Assembly (NCBI GenBank): GCA_964586235.1
Contig: CAZPIO010000001.1
Location: 62,001 to 126,000 of the forward strand
Length of the DNA: 64,000 bases
Source: JAUCQB01 sp964586235
GTDB lineage: Bacteria; Planctomycetota; Phycisphaerae; UBA1845; PWPN01
Direction of reading: 5' to 3'
Position numbers and translations under genes: made by a program. The notes under the pieces are model-generated. The model had not been told where the DNA came from, searched no databases, and worked only from the letters and a program-made list of their open reading frames with translations. How positions within the stretch are numbered: position 1 is the stretch's first letter; the number at the start of each line of letters is the position of its first letter. Below, piece by piece: positions 53,086-62,997 of this stretch.

Positions 53086-55722
53086 AATCCAGTCGCTTGC
53101 CAGGGCCAGGGCCTGGGGGATGCCCTCGGCCTTGCTGCCGCCGGCCTGGGCGAGGTTGGGCTTGCCGCCGCCACGGCCGTCGATGGCCGGGACGATCGCC
53201 TGGATCAGCTCGCCGGCCTTGAGCCCCTTCTTGACCAGATCGTCGGTCATAGCCGCGATCAGCATCGGCTTGCCTTCGGTGCAGACCGCCAGGCAGACCA
53301 CGGCCGACTGAGCTTCCGTTCGCAGCCAGTCGGCGGCCTGGCGGACCTGCTCGATCGGCACCTCGGGAAGCTCGCCGACGATGACCGCGCTGCCGCCGAT
53401 CCGTTCGGCCTTGTCGAGCAGCTCCTGGCGAACGCTCTTGACGTCCGCCGCCGCTCCCTTGGCCAGTTGCCGGCGGAGCTTCTTGATCTCTTCCTGCAGG
53501 CCGCTGATCCGGTCGGGCAACTGGTCGTATCCGGCCTTCAGCAGGTTGGACACCTCGCGTGCGGTCCGTTCGAGTTGCTGGACGGCCTCCACCGCCCGCG
53601 GGCCGCTGACGGCCGTGATCCGGCGGACGCCCTTGGCGATACCCTCCTCGCTGATGATCTTGAAGAAGCCGATCTCGCCGGTGCGAGACAGATGCGTGCC
53701 GCCGCAGAATTCCATCGAGAAGCCGTCGCCGATGGTGAGTACACGCACTTCGTCGCCGTACTTGTCGCCGAAGAAGGCCCGCACGCCGGGCAGCTTCTTC
53801 GCCTCCTCGATCGGCAATACGCGCGTGCTCACCGGCAGGTCGGCATACACTTTCTCGTTCACCAGCCGTTCGACCTCGGCCAGCTCATCAAATGTGACCG
53901 GTGCATTGTGATCGAAGTCGAACCGCAGCCGGTCAGGATCGACCACTGAGCCGTGCTGCTTGACACCCTCGCCGAGCACCTGGCGGAGGGCCCAGTGCAG
54001 CAGGTGCGTTGCGGTGTGGTTCTTGCGGGTCAGGTCGCGGGCGGCGTCAACTTCCAAGTGAGCTGCCTGGCCGGCCTCGATCCGGCCGTCGCCAACCGTA
54101 CCGATGTGGAGGATGCCGTCGCCCAGCCGTTCGGTCGCCGAGACATCAAAGACCCCGCTGCCAGTAGTGATCGTGCCGGCGTCGCCGACTTGCCCGCCTT
54201 GCTCGGCGTAGAAGCAGGTCTCATCGAGCACCACGGCCACCTCGCCGTCCTCCGGCGTCAGTGAGCCCGACCGCACCAGCGTGTTACCCTTCACCCAGCC
54301 GATGATCCGGGCATCACACTCGCGGCCTTCGTACTTCGGGGCGTCGTCAGTCACCGGCAATTCGCCCTCGATGGCGATGGCCACGTGCTTCTTGGCCCCG
54401 GCCCGGGCCCGCTCCTTGGCCTCGGCCATCAGCCGCGCAAAGCCGGCCTCGTCGACCTTCATCCCGCGCTCGGTGGCCATCTGCACGGTCAGGTCGATGG
54501 GGAATCCGTATGTGTCATACAGCTTGAACGCGTTCTCGGCCGAAATGCTCTTGCCGCCGGCCGCCGCTTCCTCGAACAGAGCGATGCCCCGATCGAGCGT
54601 CCGGCCGAAGCTGGCTTCCTCGTCGCGGATCAGCTCGGCCACCTTGTCGGGCCGCTCTTTCAGCTCGGGGAACACGTGCCCCATCGTCTCCACGATCGTC
54701 GGCACCAGCTTGTAGATGAACGGCTCATGCTGGCCGAGTTGCTGTCTTCCGAAGCGGGCGGCGCGACGCAGCAGCCGTCGCAGCACGTACCCGCGCCCCT
54801 CGTTGCTGGGCTTGGCCCCGTCGGTGATCGAGAAGGTCAGCATCCGCACGTGATCGGCGATCACCCGGATGGCGATGTCGCTGTTCGAATCGAGCCTGGC
54901 GGCGTATTCGTGCCCGCTCAGTTCGCAGATCCTCGCAATCAGCGGTGCGAACACGTCGGTGTCGTAGTTGCTCTTCTTGCCCTGCAAAACGGCCACGATC
55001 CGCTCGAAGCCCATACCGGTGTCCACGTGCTTGGCCGGCAGCGGCGTCAGCTTGCCCGACTCGTCCCGGTTGAACTGGATGAACACCAGGTTCCAGATCT
55101 CCATGACCTTGGGGTCGCCGGCGTTGACCAGCCTGGCTCCCGATCCGTCGGGTGTCAGGTCGATGTGGATCTCGCTGCACGGGCCGCAGGGGCCGGATGC
55201 TCCCATTTCCCAGAAGTTGTCCTTGTGGCCGAAGCGCTGCACGTGTGTCGGGTCGATGTCGGTGACCTCGGTCCAGAGCCGGGCGGCCTCGTCGTCGGTT
55301 TCCAGCCCTTCCTCGGGAGCGCCGCCGAACACCGTGGCGTACAGCCGCTCCTTGGGCAGGCCCCACACGCCGGTGAGCAATTCCCAGGCCCAACTGATGG
55401 CCTCGCGCTTGAAGTAGTCGCCCAGCGACCAGTTGCCGAGCATCTCGAAGAAGGTGTGGTGATACGTGTCCCGGCCGACCTCCTCGAGGTCGTTATGCTT
55501 GCCGGAGACGCGGATGCACTTCTGGGTGTCGACCGCCCGCTTGAAAGGCCGGCTGCCAGTGCCCAGGAAGACGTCCTTGAACTGGTTCATGCCTGCGTTG
55601 GCGAACATGAGCGTGGGGTCGTCGATCGGCACGACCGGCGAGGACGGCACGGCCGTGTGCCCCTTGCTCTCGAAGAAGGCGATGAAATCCTGTCGAATCT
55701 GGTCCGACGTCTTGAAACCCAT
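53068..55722 (-). CDS. alaS: Alanyl-tRNA synthetase
   Basis: 884 residues from ATG 55722; longer readings to 55989 would include a repeat element. The class II core (TLMFANAGMNQFKDVFLG, GRDTYHHTFFEMLGNWSLGD) is followed by the editing domain with its zinc residues (NHTATHLLHWALRQ and CGGTHLSRTGE) and the C-terminal oligomerisation domain (GKPMLIAAMTDDLVKKGLKA, RGGGKPNLAQAGG). It charges tRNA-Ala and clears mis-acylated Ser or Gly. Length is normal. Its last codons overlap the terminator of the convergent hypothetical gene. Confidence 0.97.
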   Translation of the reverse strand: MGFKTSDQIRQDFIAFFESKGHTAVPSSPVVPIDDPTLMFANAGMNQFKDVFLGTGSRPFKRAVDTQKCIRVSGKHNDLEEVGRDTYHHTFFEMLGNWSLGDYFKREAISWAWELLTGVWGLPKERLYATVFGGAPEEGLETDDEAARLWTEVTDIDPTHVQRFGHKDNFWEMGASGPCGPCSEIHIDLTPDGSGARLVNAGDPKVMEIWNLVFIQFNRDESGKLTPLPAKHVDTGMGFERIVAVLQGKKSNYDTDVFAPLIARICELSGHEYAARLDSNSDIAIRVIADHVRMLTFSITDGAKPSNEGRGYVLRRLLRRAARFGRQQLGQHEPFIYKLVPTIVETMGHVFPELKERPDKVAELIRDEEASFGRTLDRGIALFEEAAAGGKSISAENAFKLYDTYGFPIDLTVQMATERGMKVDEAGFARLMAEAKERARAGAKKHVAIAIEGELPVTDDAPKYEGRECDARIIGWVKGNTLVRSGSLTPEDGEVAVVLDETCFYAEQGGQVGDAGTITTGSGVFDVSATERLGDGILHIGTVGDGRIEAGQAAHLEVDAARDLTRKNHTATHLLHWALRQVLGEGVKQHGSVVDPDRLRFDFDHNAPVTFDELAEVERLVNEKVYADLPVSTRVLPIEEAKKLPGVRAFFGDKYGDEVRVLTIGDGFSMEFCGGTHLSRTGEIGFFKIISEEGIAKGVRRITAVSGPRAVEAVQQLERTAREVSNLLKAGYDQLPDRISGLQEEIKKLRRQLAKGAAADVKSVRQELLDKAERIGGSAVIVGELPEVPIEQVRQAADWLRTEAQSAVVCLAVCTEGKPMLIAAMTDDLVKKGLKAGELIQAIVPAIDGRGGGKPNLAQAGGSKAEGIPQALALASDWIKKKLA

Positions 55723-55947
55723 GGACGTTCCCTGCTCCGGAAAAAGGTCCTCGCTCACCCGCCAACGGCCGGGACAACGCCTGCCCAGGCCCGGCGAAAG
55801 CCGCCCGAAACACCGGGCGGCACATTCTAGCCGATCCCCACGGGCCGGGGGAATGGCCTGCCGGCGACCGGGCAAAGAACGTGTGCATCCGAGGAAGAGT
55901 GACACGCGAAAGAGGGTGGTAAAGCAGAGAGGGGGGCAAGCGAGAAG

Positions 55948-55990
55948 GGGTGGCATGGCCAAGCCCCGGCCTGCCGGGGGCGCCGCCATG
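55948..55990. repeat. GGTGGCATGGCCAAG element, copy 3
   Basis: Reads GGGTGGCATGGCCAAGCCCC, GGCCTGCCGGGGGCGCCGCC, ATG. Almost identical to copy 1. Confidence 0.8.
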
Positions 55991-56017
55991 TTGTCTTCTC
56001 AACGGCGTTACCTGTGA

Positions 56018-56045
56018 AAACGGCCGGCGGGGTCGCCGGCCGTTT
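56018..56045 (-). terminator. Rho-independent terminator of the Ser/Tyr-rich gene
   Basis: AAACGGCCGGCG and CGCCGGCCGTTT form a perfect 12-bp stem with a 4-base loop. On the minus strand the stem ends in TTTT. Confidence 0.75.
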
Positions 56046-56103
56046 GAGTTCTGCCGAATTCTCGGGAGTCTGTGCAGTCTGCCTGCGGTTCAGGCCCGCC
56101 GCA

Positions 56104-58305
56104 TCACGGCGGAGGCGAGCCGAACGGGTTGCTGAAATCGCCCTCGAGCGCCGGGGCCGCCGGAGCGGGTTCCGGGGCGGGGGGAACCTCCGGAGTCGCC
56201 TCGCCCACCGGGTCGGGTTGCGACTCGTTCGACTGCATCTCGCCGGCCGGCTCGCTCCCAGACGACTCCTGCTCAGCCTTCGCGGCCTCCTGCGCCTCCT
56301 TCACGAGCTGATCGAGCGGCTTGGCGTTCAGGAAAATGTCCGCCACGTCGGCATCAGCCGGGGAACGTTTCTTGATCCCCTCGAACGTCTCCTTGGCATG
56401 CGGACGGTCGGCGATGAAATGCTGGACGAATCCCAGCACCAGCCAGCCATCAATATCCTCCTTGTTCTCATTCACATGACGGACCAGGTTGGACACGTGC
56501 CGATCGAAGTCTGACATCTTCCCATACCGATCACGCAGATCGAACAACGAGTTCACCACATCAGGAATCTTGCGAATCGCCCGACGGATGGCGGTTGCGG
56601 AGTTCGCGTAATCACCGGTCGCAAAACGCGCCACCGCGTAGGCCAGCAGCGCATCAATGTTGTCCGGCACGGCCATCGACACCCTCATGAAGTTCTGAGC
56701 GGCCTTCTCATAGTCGCCGTTGCTGAACAGCTCGACGCCTTCCTTCATCAGTTGGTCCATCTCTTCGGTGGACAGCCCCTGTCCCTGAGTTGTGCTGGAC
56801 GCGGGCAACTCGGCCGGCGCCGGAGGCTGGGTCTGCTGCTGAACCGGCGGCTGCTGAGCGCTTTCCACAGGCTGTTGCTGCGGCTGAGCCTGCTGCACCT
56901 GGCCCGGAGGAACGGTTGCATAAGCGCCCGGCGTCTCGACTTCCACGCCCGGGGCGGGCTGGCCTTCGTAGGCGACCGCGCCCGGCACGACTACCGGCTG
57001 CGGTGCGACTACATAACTCGGGACCACCACGGTTTCATACACCGGCCAGGTGTAGACCGGATACGCCGGATACGCCGGGTAATAATACGGATAGTAGTAC
57101 GGGTCGTAGCTGCAGAAGCCGAAGCCCATCCAGAAGCTCGAGTGAGAGTGGATGTGGCACGAATGACGCGGCCGGTGACAGCCGCAGTAGTCCCACCTCT
57201 GGCCGCCGAAGAAGTGGCGGTCACCGCCGTAATGATCACCTCGGTGACGGTTCACGCTCACGTTCAGCCTGCTGGAGCGATCGGAGTTCACGAAATACCC
57301 ATTATCACCGCCACGCTTGATCGAGACCGGCGAACGCCCCAGCGACCTCCCATCGAAGAACGTTGAACGTCCACCGGACGAGCCGGTGGAGAAGCTGCTG
57401 CCGGACCTGGGCGTGCGCGAGTCGGACGGAACCCTGGTGTTGCCGCCGGATGACGGCGGTTGGAGCACTGAGATGCTCCCGTTGGAGCCCTTGGTGCCCG
57501 ATTGCGCCGAGGACGACCCCGTCCTGCCGGCCGGAGGCGTCTGGCCGGTCGGCGTCTTGCGACCGAGCGAAGGCCCCATGAACGTCGGACGATCGGATCC
57601 GGACGAGGAGCCCGATCGGCCCGATGGCGTAGGATTCACAGTGGAACCGCTCTTGTTCGATCCGCTGGGCAGCGGCACCCTCACATTGCCGGTCTGGCCT
57701 GCACGGGGTGAGGAGGGACTATTCAAGCCGGATCCGGACGGTCCCGGCGTGACCGGTGTCTGTCTGCCGAACAAAGGCCGCGAAATCGGTGTCTGAGACG
57801 ACCCCGAACCAGATCCTGTCGCCGCCGGAGGACCCACAGTCGCACCTGACCTTGGGAGGGACAGCGAGGACCCGCCAGAATTAGTCGACGCCCCGGTTCT
57901 CGGTGAGCCCGAGACGGCTGGCTTTGGTGTCGACGGAGCACGAGTGCCGGACGGCGGATTGACCGTGTAACTCCGGGAACCCGACGGCGCCGGACGCACC
58001 GATGGTGTGGCGCTGGATGTCGACGGCCTTGGAGCCGCGATGCTGGGTCGCGAAAACGAGCTTTGGCTGCGGGATGGCAGACTGAAGCTCGAGCGCGAAC
58101 TGCCGGAGCTGCTTCGAGGCGCAGAGCTGAAACTCGGACGCCCTGAGTAAGATCTCGACGACCCTACCGAGCGACCGGACGAGCCGGAATAACCGCGCCT
58201 GGAACCGCTTCGCTCCGCAAATGCTGTCGTTGCAGCTGCCAGGACCACGCTTACCAGTCCACAAACAACTGTCCTGAATAATCTTGCGCCAGTTCTTGTA
58301 GACAT
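56104..58305 (-). CDS. Exported Ser/Gly/Arg- and Tyr-rich protein with C-terminal TPR domain
   Basis: 733 residues from ATG 58305; signal peptide RTVVCGLVSVVLAAATTAFA. Residues 40-330 are low-complexity Ser/Gly/Pro/Arg-rich with many basic residues. Then a Cys/His segment (DYCGCHRPRHSCHIHSHSS) and a tyrosine-rich stretch (YYYPYYYPAYPAYPVYTWPV) appear, followed by a Gln/Pro-rich linker. The last 190 residues are TPR-like (MKEGVELFSNGDYEKAAQNF, VPDNIDALLAYAVARF). Such Tyr-rich and basic tails suggest a coat, matrix or adhesion protein that could be crosslinked. This is inference. A terminator lies downstream. Confidence 0.6.
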   Translation of the reverse strand: MSTRTGARLFRTVVCGLVSVVLAAATTAFAERSGSRRGYSGSSGRSVGSSRSYSGRPSFSSAPRSSSGSSRSSFSLPSRSQSSFSRPSIAAPRPSTSSATPSVRPAPSGSRSYTVNPPSGTRAPSTPKPAVSGSPRTGASTNSGGSSLSLPRSGATVGPPAATGSGSGSSQTPISRPLFGRQTPVTPGPSGSGLNSPSSPRAGQTGNVRVPLPSGSNKSGSTVNPTPSGRSGSSSGSDRPTFMGPSLGRKTPTGQTPPAGRTGSSSAQSGTKGSNGSISVLQPPSSGGNTRVPSDSRTPRSGSSFSTGSSGGRSTFFDGRSLGRSPVSIKRGGDNGYFVNSDRSSRLNVSVNRHRGDHYGGDRHFFGGQRWDYCGCHRPRHSCHIHSHSSFWMGFGFCSYDPYYYPYYYPAYPAYPVYTWPVYETVVVPSYVVAPQPVVVPGAVAYEGQPAPGVEVETPGAYATVPPGQVQQAQPQQQPVESAQQPPVQQQTQPPAPAELPASSTTQGQGLSTEEMDQLMKEGVELFSNGDYEKAAQNFMRVSMAVPDNIDALLAYAVARFATGDYANSATAIRRAIRKIPDVVNSLFDLRDRYGKMSDFDRHVSNLVRHVNENKEDIDGWLVLGFVQHFIADRPHAKETFEGIKKRSPADADVADIFLNAKPLDQLVKEAQEAAKAEQESSGSEPAGEMQSNESQPDPVGEATPEVPPAPEPAPAAPALEGDFSNPFGSPPP

Positions 58306-58410
58306 GATTTCAAACCCCCTGACCGCCTGCCAAGTGCGTTCTGTCATGGCCGTATGGCGATTGTTCACCTCGTATAGTCAAACCCTCATCGATCCTTCCG
58401 GCGACCGGGT

Positions 58411-59085
58411 TCACATGTCCATTATCGGACGTAAATCGGTCCAAACCAGGTCCGGCCGCTCGGTGCCGATATCGCTGATCCGACCTTCTCGGCGGACCCA
58501 TGCCGCCCTGAGGCCGGCCGCGTGAGCCCCGCCCACATCGCTGTGGACCGAGTCTCCAATATGGATGACACACTCTGGACGCCAACCGGTAAGTCGAAGT
58601 GCGGTTTCGAAGATGCCCCGGTCGGGTTTATAACTGCGTGCCATCTCCGAGGTGACCACGAATTCGAAGCTTAAGTTATTTAACGCCAATGCTTTATGGA
58701 TCTGAATATCGTCTGCGTTGCTGACCAGGCAGATGGGCAGTTTTCGCTTGGCCATGACTTCGCGGACTTCTTCGCATAGCGGTGGGGCGGCCAGATACTC
58801 CTGGAGTATGGCCACGGCCTGCTCGACGTCGACCTGCCCGATCACCGGCTCAAGGGTCTCGATGAGGGTGTCCCGCTCGATGTCCACCAGCTTGCGGAAA
58901 CCTAGCCCGTCCGGCGACTCGATCGCCTGAAAATAGGCCCGACCCCAGCGCAAGGCCAGTTCCTCAGCGGCCATCGGCAGCGCATGGGTGTCGATCACGG
59001 CCTGGCAGGCCGATTCCACCGCCTGCCGGTCGCCGCCCACGACCGTGCCGTAGAAGTCCAGGAATAGTCCTTGCAGTTCTGCCAT
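58411..59085 (-). CDS. HAD-superfamily hydrolase
   Basis: 224 residues from ATG 59085. Motif I is LFLDFYGTVV (nucleophile Asp; the usual second Asp is Tyr, as in a subfamily of DFYGT proteins), motif II CLVSNA, motif III SYKPDRGIF (Lys) and motif IV HIGDSVHSDVGGA (acidic pair). The cap domain is helical. It probably acts on a small phosphate ester, such as phosphoglycolate, or as a dehalogenase-like enzyme; sequence does not decide. Longer readings to 59388 cover a neighbouring gene and are rejected. Confidence 0.85.
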   Translation of the reverse strand: MAELQGLFLDFYGTVVGGDRQAVESACQAVIDTHALPMAAEELALRWGRAYFQAIESPDGLGFRKLVDIERDTLIETLEPVIGQVDVEQAVAILQEYLAAPPLCEEVREVMAKRKLPICLVSNADDIQIHKALALNNLSFEFVVTSEMARSYKPDRGIFETALRLTGWRPECVIHIGDSVHSDVGGAHAAGLRAAWVRREGRISDIGTERPDLVWTDLRPIMDM

Positions 59086-59167
59086 CGGCCGCCACTCATC
59101 TTCCCGGTGGGCAATTATAACGGTAAACGGCTGAAGTGACTGCGCGCCGGCGCGATCAGCAAGGCCA

Positions 59168-60355
59168 TCAAGATGATAGCCGCTCGATGACCAGGCAGGA
59201 CTGATCATCGGTGGGTTGCAGGCTGCCCTCCGCACCGTCCAGATGGTGAGCCAGAGCTTCGAGGAATTCTTGGGCGGGAAGGCGACTGGCCTCGACGAAC
59301 ACCTGGCCGAAATGAGTCTGCCCGTCGGACTCGCGGCTTGACAGGATGATGTTCTCGAGGCCGTCGCTGTAGATAAAGAGCTTGTCACCGGGTGCCATCA
59401 CCAGGCTGACGCTCGGGAACTCCCCATCCGGAAAGACACCAAGGAGCCCGCCTGACGTCTCCACCTCGCGGCTGCACCCGCCCGTGGTCACGTGGATCGG
59501 ATGCGGATGGCCCGCGCGTGCGAACGTCACCTCGTGCGTGCCGACATCGATGCAACCGTAGCACGCAGTCACGAACTGGCAGTTCGGCAACTGCTGGGCG
59601 GCGAGGTCCGAGTTGAGCGACGTCAGGATGTCGCTGGGCGAGGCCAGAACGCACTGGTTGTCGCGAACACGCCGGCCGACGATGGCTTCCTTGATAAACA
59701 TGGTCAGAAGGCCCGCGGCCACGCCGTGCCCCATCGCGTCGGCCAGGAAGAAGCCGATGCGACGTTCATCAAACTGCCGAATGTCGTAAATATCGCCCGA
59801 TACCCAGGTGGCGGGGCGGTACATCGCGGCAAAGCGAATATCCGCCACTTCCGGGAACGACTTGGGCAGGAAATCCCGCTGCAGTCGCCCCGCAAGCCTC
59901 AATTCCTGATCCACCTCGAGCAGGTTTTCATTGACCCGCCGGCCCAGCCGCTGCATGGCCGTCATCTGTTCACCCATGCGGCGGAGATGCGGCTTGATAT
60001 GTCGCAGGGCCGACAGCCAGCCCAGCAAGCCCTCCGCCGAGACGCCGGCGGGCACGCGAATGAACACCTCGCCGCACCCAGGAACAACTCCGCAGGCACC
60101 TGGGCCGAAAACGACGCCCAGCAGATGATGCGAGACGAGGGCATCGGCCAGCAGGAACGCGGCCCGATCAACCATCTGGCGCGAGTTGGCCTCATCCTGC
60201 TGGACGAGGACAACCACCTCCACGCTCGCCAGGAGCGTCGGGTCGCGGGCTTCCTGCAGCGAACCGACGAAAACGACGTCCGCTTTGCCCGATGTGACCA
60301 GGCTCGCGAGAGCCGATGGAAGACTGTCCGAGGCGCCGGCAATCAGCAGGCGCAA
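59168..60355 (-). CDS. RsbU/SpoIIE-type PP2C serine phosphatase
   Basis: About 395 residues from TTG 60355; the frame is open further upstream, so the true start is uncertain. Residues 1-120 form a receiver-like alpha/beta domain without a conserved acidic pocket (LLIAGASDSLPSALASLV). A helical linker (MGEQMTAMQRLGRRVNENLL) joins the SpoIIE-type catalytic domain: SGDIYDIRQF, LADAMGHGVAAGLL, GHPHPIHV, IYSDGLEN, with the Asp residues that bind two metals. Such enzymes dephosphorylate anti-sigma-factor antagonists in partner-switching stress systems. No RsbV/RsbW partner gene is in this window. Confidence 0.85.
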   Translation of the reverse strand: MRLLIAGASDSLPSALASLVTSGKADVVFVGSLQEARDPTLLASVEVVVLVQQDEANSRQMVDRAAFLLADALVSHHLLGVVFGPGACGVVPGCGEVFIRVPAGVSAEGLLGWLSALRHIKPHLRRMGEQMTAMQRLGRRVNENLLEVDQELRLAGRLQRDFLPKSFPEVADIRFAAMYRPATWVSGDIYDIRQFDERRIGFFLADAMGHGVAAGLLTMFIKEAIVGRRVRDNQCVLASPSDILTSLNSDLAAQQLPNCQFVTACYGCIDVGTHEVTFARAGHPHPIHVTTGGCSREVETSGGLLGVFPDGEFPSVSLVMAPGDKLFIYSDGLENIILSSRESDGQTHFGQVFVEASRLPAQEFLEALAHHLDGAEGSLQPTDDQSCLVIERLSS

Positions 60356-60493
60356 CGGTTTGACCGCCGGTGCGACAGGTTGTGTCGATAACTGCGACAG
60401 GCCCGGCTGCTCCCGAAGTGACCGACCCGGCCGGCTGGCGATGCGCGAGACGCGCGCGCAGCCTCCGGCAACTCTTCCAGCTTCAGATTCGAC

Positions 60494-61075
60494 TCAACGG
60501 GACGCGCCCTTGAGGACCTGGCCCGGGATTTGGACCTTGTCTCCCACCTTGACGCCGAGGTGGGCGAGTAATCCGGCCTTTACCTCGAGGGCCATGAGCG
60601 CCGGCTGCCCCGAGGGATACACGCGGGTCTCCAGGGGGGCCATGGTGTGGATGCTGACGATCTCTCCGTCCGTGCGGATATAGGCGATGTCGAGCGGAGT
60701 GATCGTGTTGTGCATCCAGAACGACAGCGGTCGTTCGAAGGGGAAAACGAAGAGCATGCCCCGGTGGATGTCCGATAACTTGCTGTCGATCTTCTCTTGA
60801 AACGAAGCCAGCTCCTCTTCCGTGACCTGCATGAGACCGAGTTGCTGCTCCTTGCTGTTTCTCGCCACCCAGACCTCAAACTGATGCGTACCGATGGAGA
60901 TCCGCTTCTTTTCCATTTTGCTCAGGTTGTTGCGATTGGCTGGTGTCCCCGTGGGTGCGCCGAGATCGCTGCCCCCGTCACATCCACCCAGAGCGAACGA
61001 CAGAACGAGACAGCAGGTGACGACTCTCCGTCGCGAACCGCCGGCATGCAAGTATCTTAACCGATTTGCAGCCAC
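60494..61075 (-). CDS. DUF192 lipoprotein
   Basis: 193 residues from GTG 61075. A lipobox (SFALGGC) follows a basic N-terminus. The DUF192 domain is complete: ARNSKEQQLGLM, then GMLFVFPFERPLSFWMHNTI, TPLDIAYI and a late LALEVKAGLLAHLGVKVGD. Its biochemical role is not established. It lies convergent to nothing and divergent from the antiporter gene 215 bases away. Confidence 0.85.
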   Translation of the reverse strand: MAANRLRYLHAGGSRRRVVTCCLVLSFALGGCDGGSDLGAPTGTPANRNNLSKMEKKRISIGTHQFEVWVARNSKEQQLGLMQVTEEELASFQEKIDSKLSDIHRGMLFVFPFERPLSFWMHNTITPLDIAYIRTDGEIVSIHTMAPLETRVYPSGQPALMALEVKAGLLAHLGVKVGDKVQIPGQVLKGASR

Positions 61076-61290
61076 GGACGGCGTTTCCTCCGCTTAAGCT
61101 GTTGATTCGGGCATCACCCTCGTCTAGCCTGCTTCGCCCAACGGCAGCGATCGGTTGTCCCGAGTCGGGAGTCAGTATAGACCTGCGTCCCGGGCACCGC
61201 AAACTGCCGATACAGTCACGATATCGCGGCCGTCAGCACGGGAGCTGTATCTCGGCCGGGTAAGGGTGCCAGTCACACGGAGGACGGCGC

Positions 61291-62997
61291 ATGGGTCCAG
61301 AGGTGTTGAAGTACGGCCGCGCTAAGGCCTGTTTGCCGGTGATGGTGTTGGCTCTCCTGTTTCACCCCGCCGCGATCTTCGGTCAGCAAACCCAACCGGC
61401 TATCGCAGCCACTGAACCGGCGGTCGTGGTCGCCCCGACCGATTCGCAGCCCGTTTTACCTGAGCCGATTGTCGACTCAGCACCATCGGTGGCCCCGGCG
61501 CCCTCCACGGCGACGGCTCCCCCGGCCACTACGCCTGCAGAGCAGCCCCCGCCTGCCACGGCACCTGACAAGGAGCACAAGGCCGATGCTGCTCACGAAC
61601 TGGCGACCGGGCATGAGACAGGACACCAGTCCGCCGGGCACGCAGCCCCCTCGCTGCTGGCGGTTATCCCGTTCGTGGCTTTGCTGCTGTGCATTGCACT
61701 CCTGCCGTTGATTCACAGCGTCGAGCACTGGTGGCACCACAACCGCAACAAGTTCATCATTGCGGCAGCCCTTGCGCTCGTAACACTCGTCTACTACCTG
61801 CTACGGGGTACCGGATTCGGCCACGGCGAGCACGCGGCCGCGCCGGGCATCTCGACAGTTCTGAAGGTGCTGGAGCACGCAGTGCTCGGCGACTATGTTC
61901 CGTTTATCGTCCTGCTGTTCAGCCTGTACACGATCAGCGGGGGCATTCAGTTGCGGGGCGACCTGCGGGCCCGCCCGGCCGTGAACACGGCTTTCCTCGG
62001 GCTGGGGGCCGTCCTGGCGAGCATCATTGGGACCACGGGGGCGTCGATGCTGCTGATCCGGCCGTTGCTGCAGACCAACCACGAGCGCAAGCACGTTCGC
62101 CACACGGTTATCTTTTTCATCTTTTTGGTGAGCAACATCGGCGGCAGCTTGCTCCCGACCGGCGACCCGCCTCTCTTCCTGGGCTACCTGCGCGGCGTGC
62201 CATTCCTGTGGACGCTGAACCTGTGGAAGGAGTGGCTCTTCACATGCTGCGCCCTGCTGGTGGTCTACTGGATCTGGGACACCATCGCCTACCGCGAGGA
62301 GACTGAGGAAGACCGCTGGAAAGATCGGGCCCATATTGAGCCGCTGCGGGTTGCCGGCAGCCTGAACTTCGTCTGGCTGATCGGAGTGGTCGTGGCGGTG
62401 GGGCTGCTGGTGCCCGACAAGCCGCTGTTTGGGACGTCCTTCGTCGTTCCCAACTACCTGCGCGAAGGGGTGCTCCTGGGTCTTGTGCTCATCGGCTGGA
62501 TCACCAGTTCTTCTGCGGTCCGCAAGGCCAACAGCTTCGACTTCACTGCTATCACCGAAGTGGCCGTCCTGTTCATCGGCATCTTCATCACCATGCAGGT
62601 TCCCATCGAGATCCTCAAGGCCGAAGGTCCGAAGCTGGGCCTGACTCAACCCTGGCAGTTTTTCTGGGCCACGGGCATTCTGTCGAGTTTCCTGGACAAC
62701 GCTCCAACCTACGTCGTGTACTTCGAGACGGCTAACTCGCTGACCACCGCCGCCGGACCGGGGATCATCCAGTTGATGGACGGGAACTTCATGCGCGAGT
62801 CGCTGCTGGTCGGGATCTCGCTCGGGGCGGTGTTCATGGGCGCCAACACCTACATCGGCAACGGCCCGAACTTCATGGTCAAGAGCATCGCCGAGCAGTC
62901 GGGCGTAAAGATGCCCAGCTTCTTCGGCTACATGCTCTACAGCATCGGAATCCTGATCCCAATGTTCCTGCTGATCATGGTGATTTTCCTGATGTAG
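61291..62997 (+). CDS. nhaD: NhaD-type sodium/proton antiporter
   Basis: 568 residues; ATG 61291 has a GGAGG site. A signal-like N-terminus is followed by 60 residues rich in Pro, Ala and Thr, and a His-rich patch (HELATGHETGHQSAGH). About twelve TM helices follow. Family marks include NIGGSLLPTGDPPLFLGYL, FLDNAPTYVVYFETA and GANTYIGNGPNFMVK, which carry the ion-path residues of NhaD/ArsB-type carriers. It exports sodium in exchange for protons. A shortened paralogue lies at 43421. Its TAG stop is part of a REP-like element. Confidence 0.92.
   Translation: MGPEVLKYGRAKACLPVMVLALLFHPAAIFGQQTQPAIAATEPAVVVAPTDSQPVLPEPIVDSAPSVAPAPSTATAPPATTPAEQPPPATAPDKEHKADAAHELATGHETGHQSAGHAAPSLLAVIPFVALLLCIALLPLIHSVEHWWHHNRNKFIIAAALALVTLVYYLLRGTGFGHGEHAAAPGISTVLKVLEHAVLGDYVPFIVLLFSLYTISGGIQLRGDLRARPAVNTAFLGLGAVLASIIGTTGASMLLIRPLLQTNHERKHVRHTVIFFIFLVSNIGGSLLPTGDPPLFLGYLRGVPFLWTLNLWKEWLFTCCALLVVYWIWDTIAYREETEEDRWKDRAHIEPLRVAGSLNFVWLIGVVVAVGLLVPDKPLFGTSFVVPNYLREGVLLGLVLIGWITSSSAVRKANSFDFTAITEVAVLFIGIFITMQVPIEILKAEGPKLGLTQPWQFFWATGILSSFLDNAPTYVVYFETANSLTTAAGPGIIQLMDGNFMRESLLVGISLGAVFMGANTYIGNGPNFMVKSIAEQSGVKMPSFFGYMLYSIGILIPMFLLIMVIFLM

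Larger units (their letters stand above)
55723..56103. other. 381-base intergenic region
   Basis: It contains a repeat element (55948-55990) and a strong hairpin terminator (56018-56045) for the gene to its right. The alaS promoter must be here but is not evident. Confidence 0.6.

Noticed and set aside
54385..55830. 481-codon open frame on the plus strand
   Set aside because: Antisense to alaS, with Val/His/Gly bias of a GC3 shadow.
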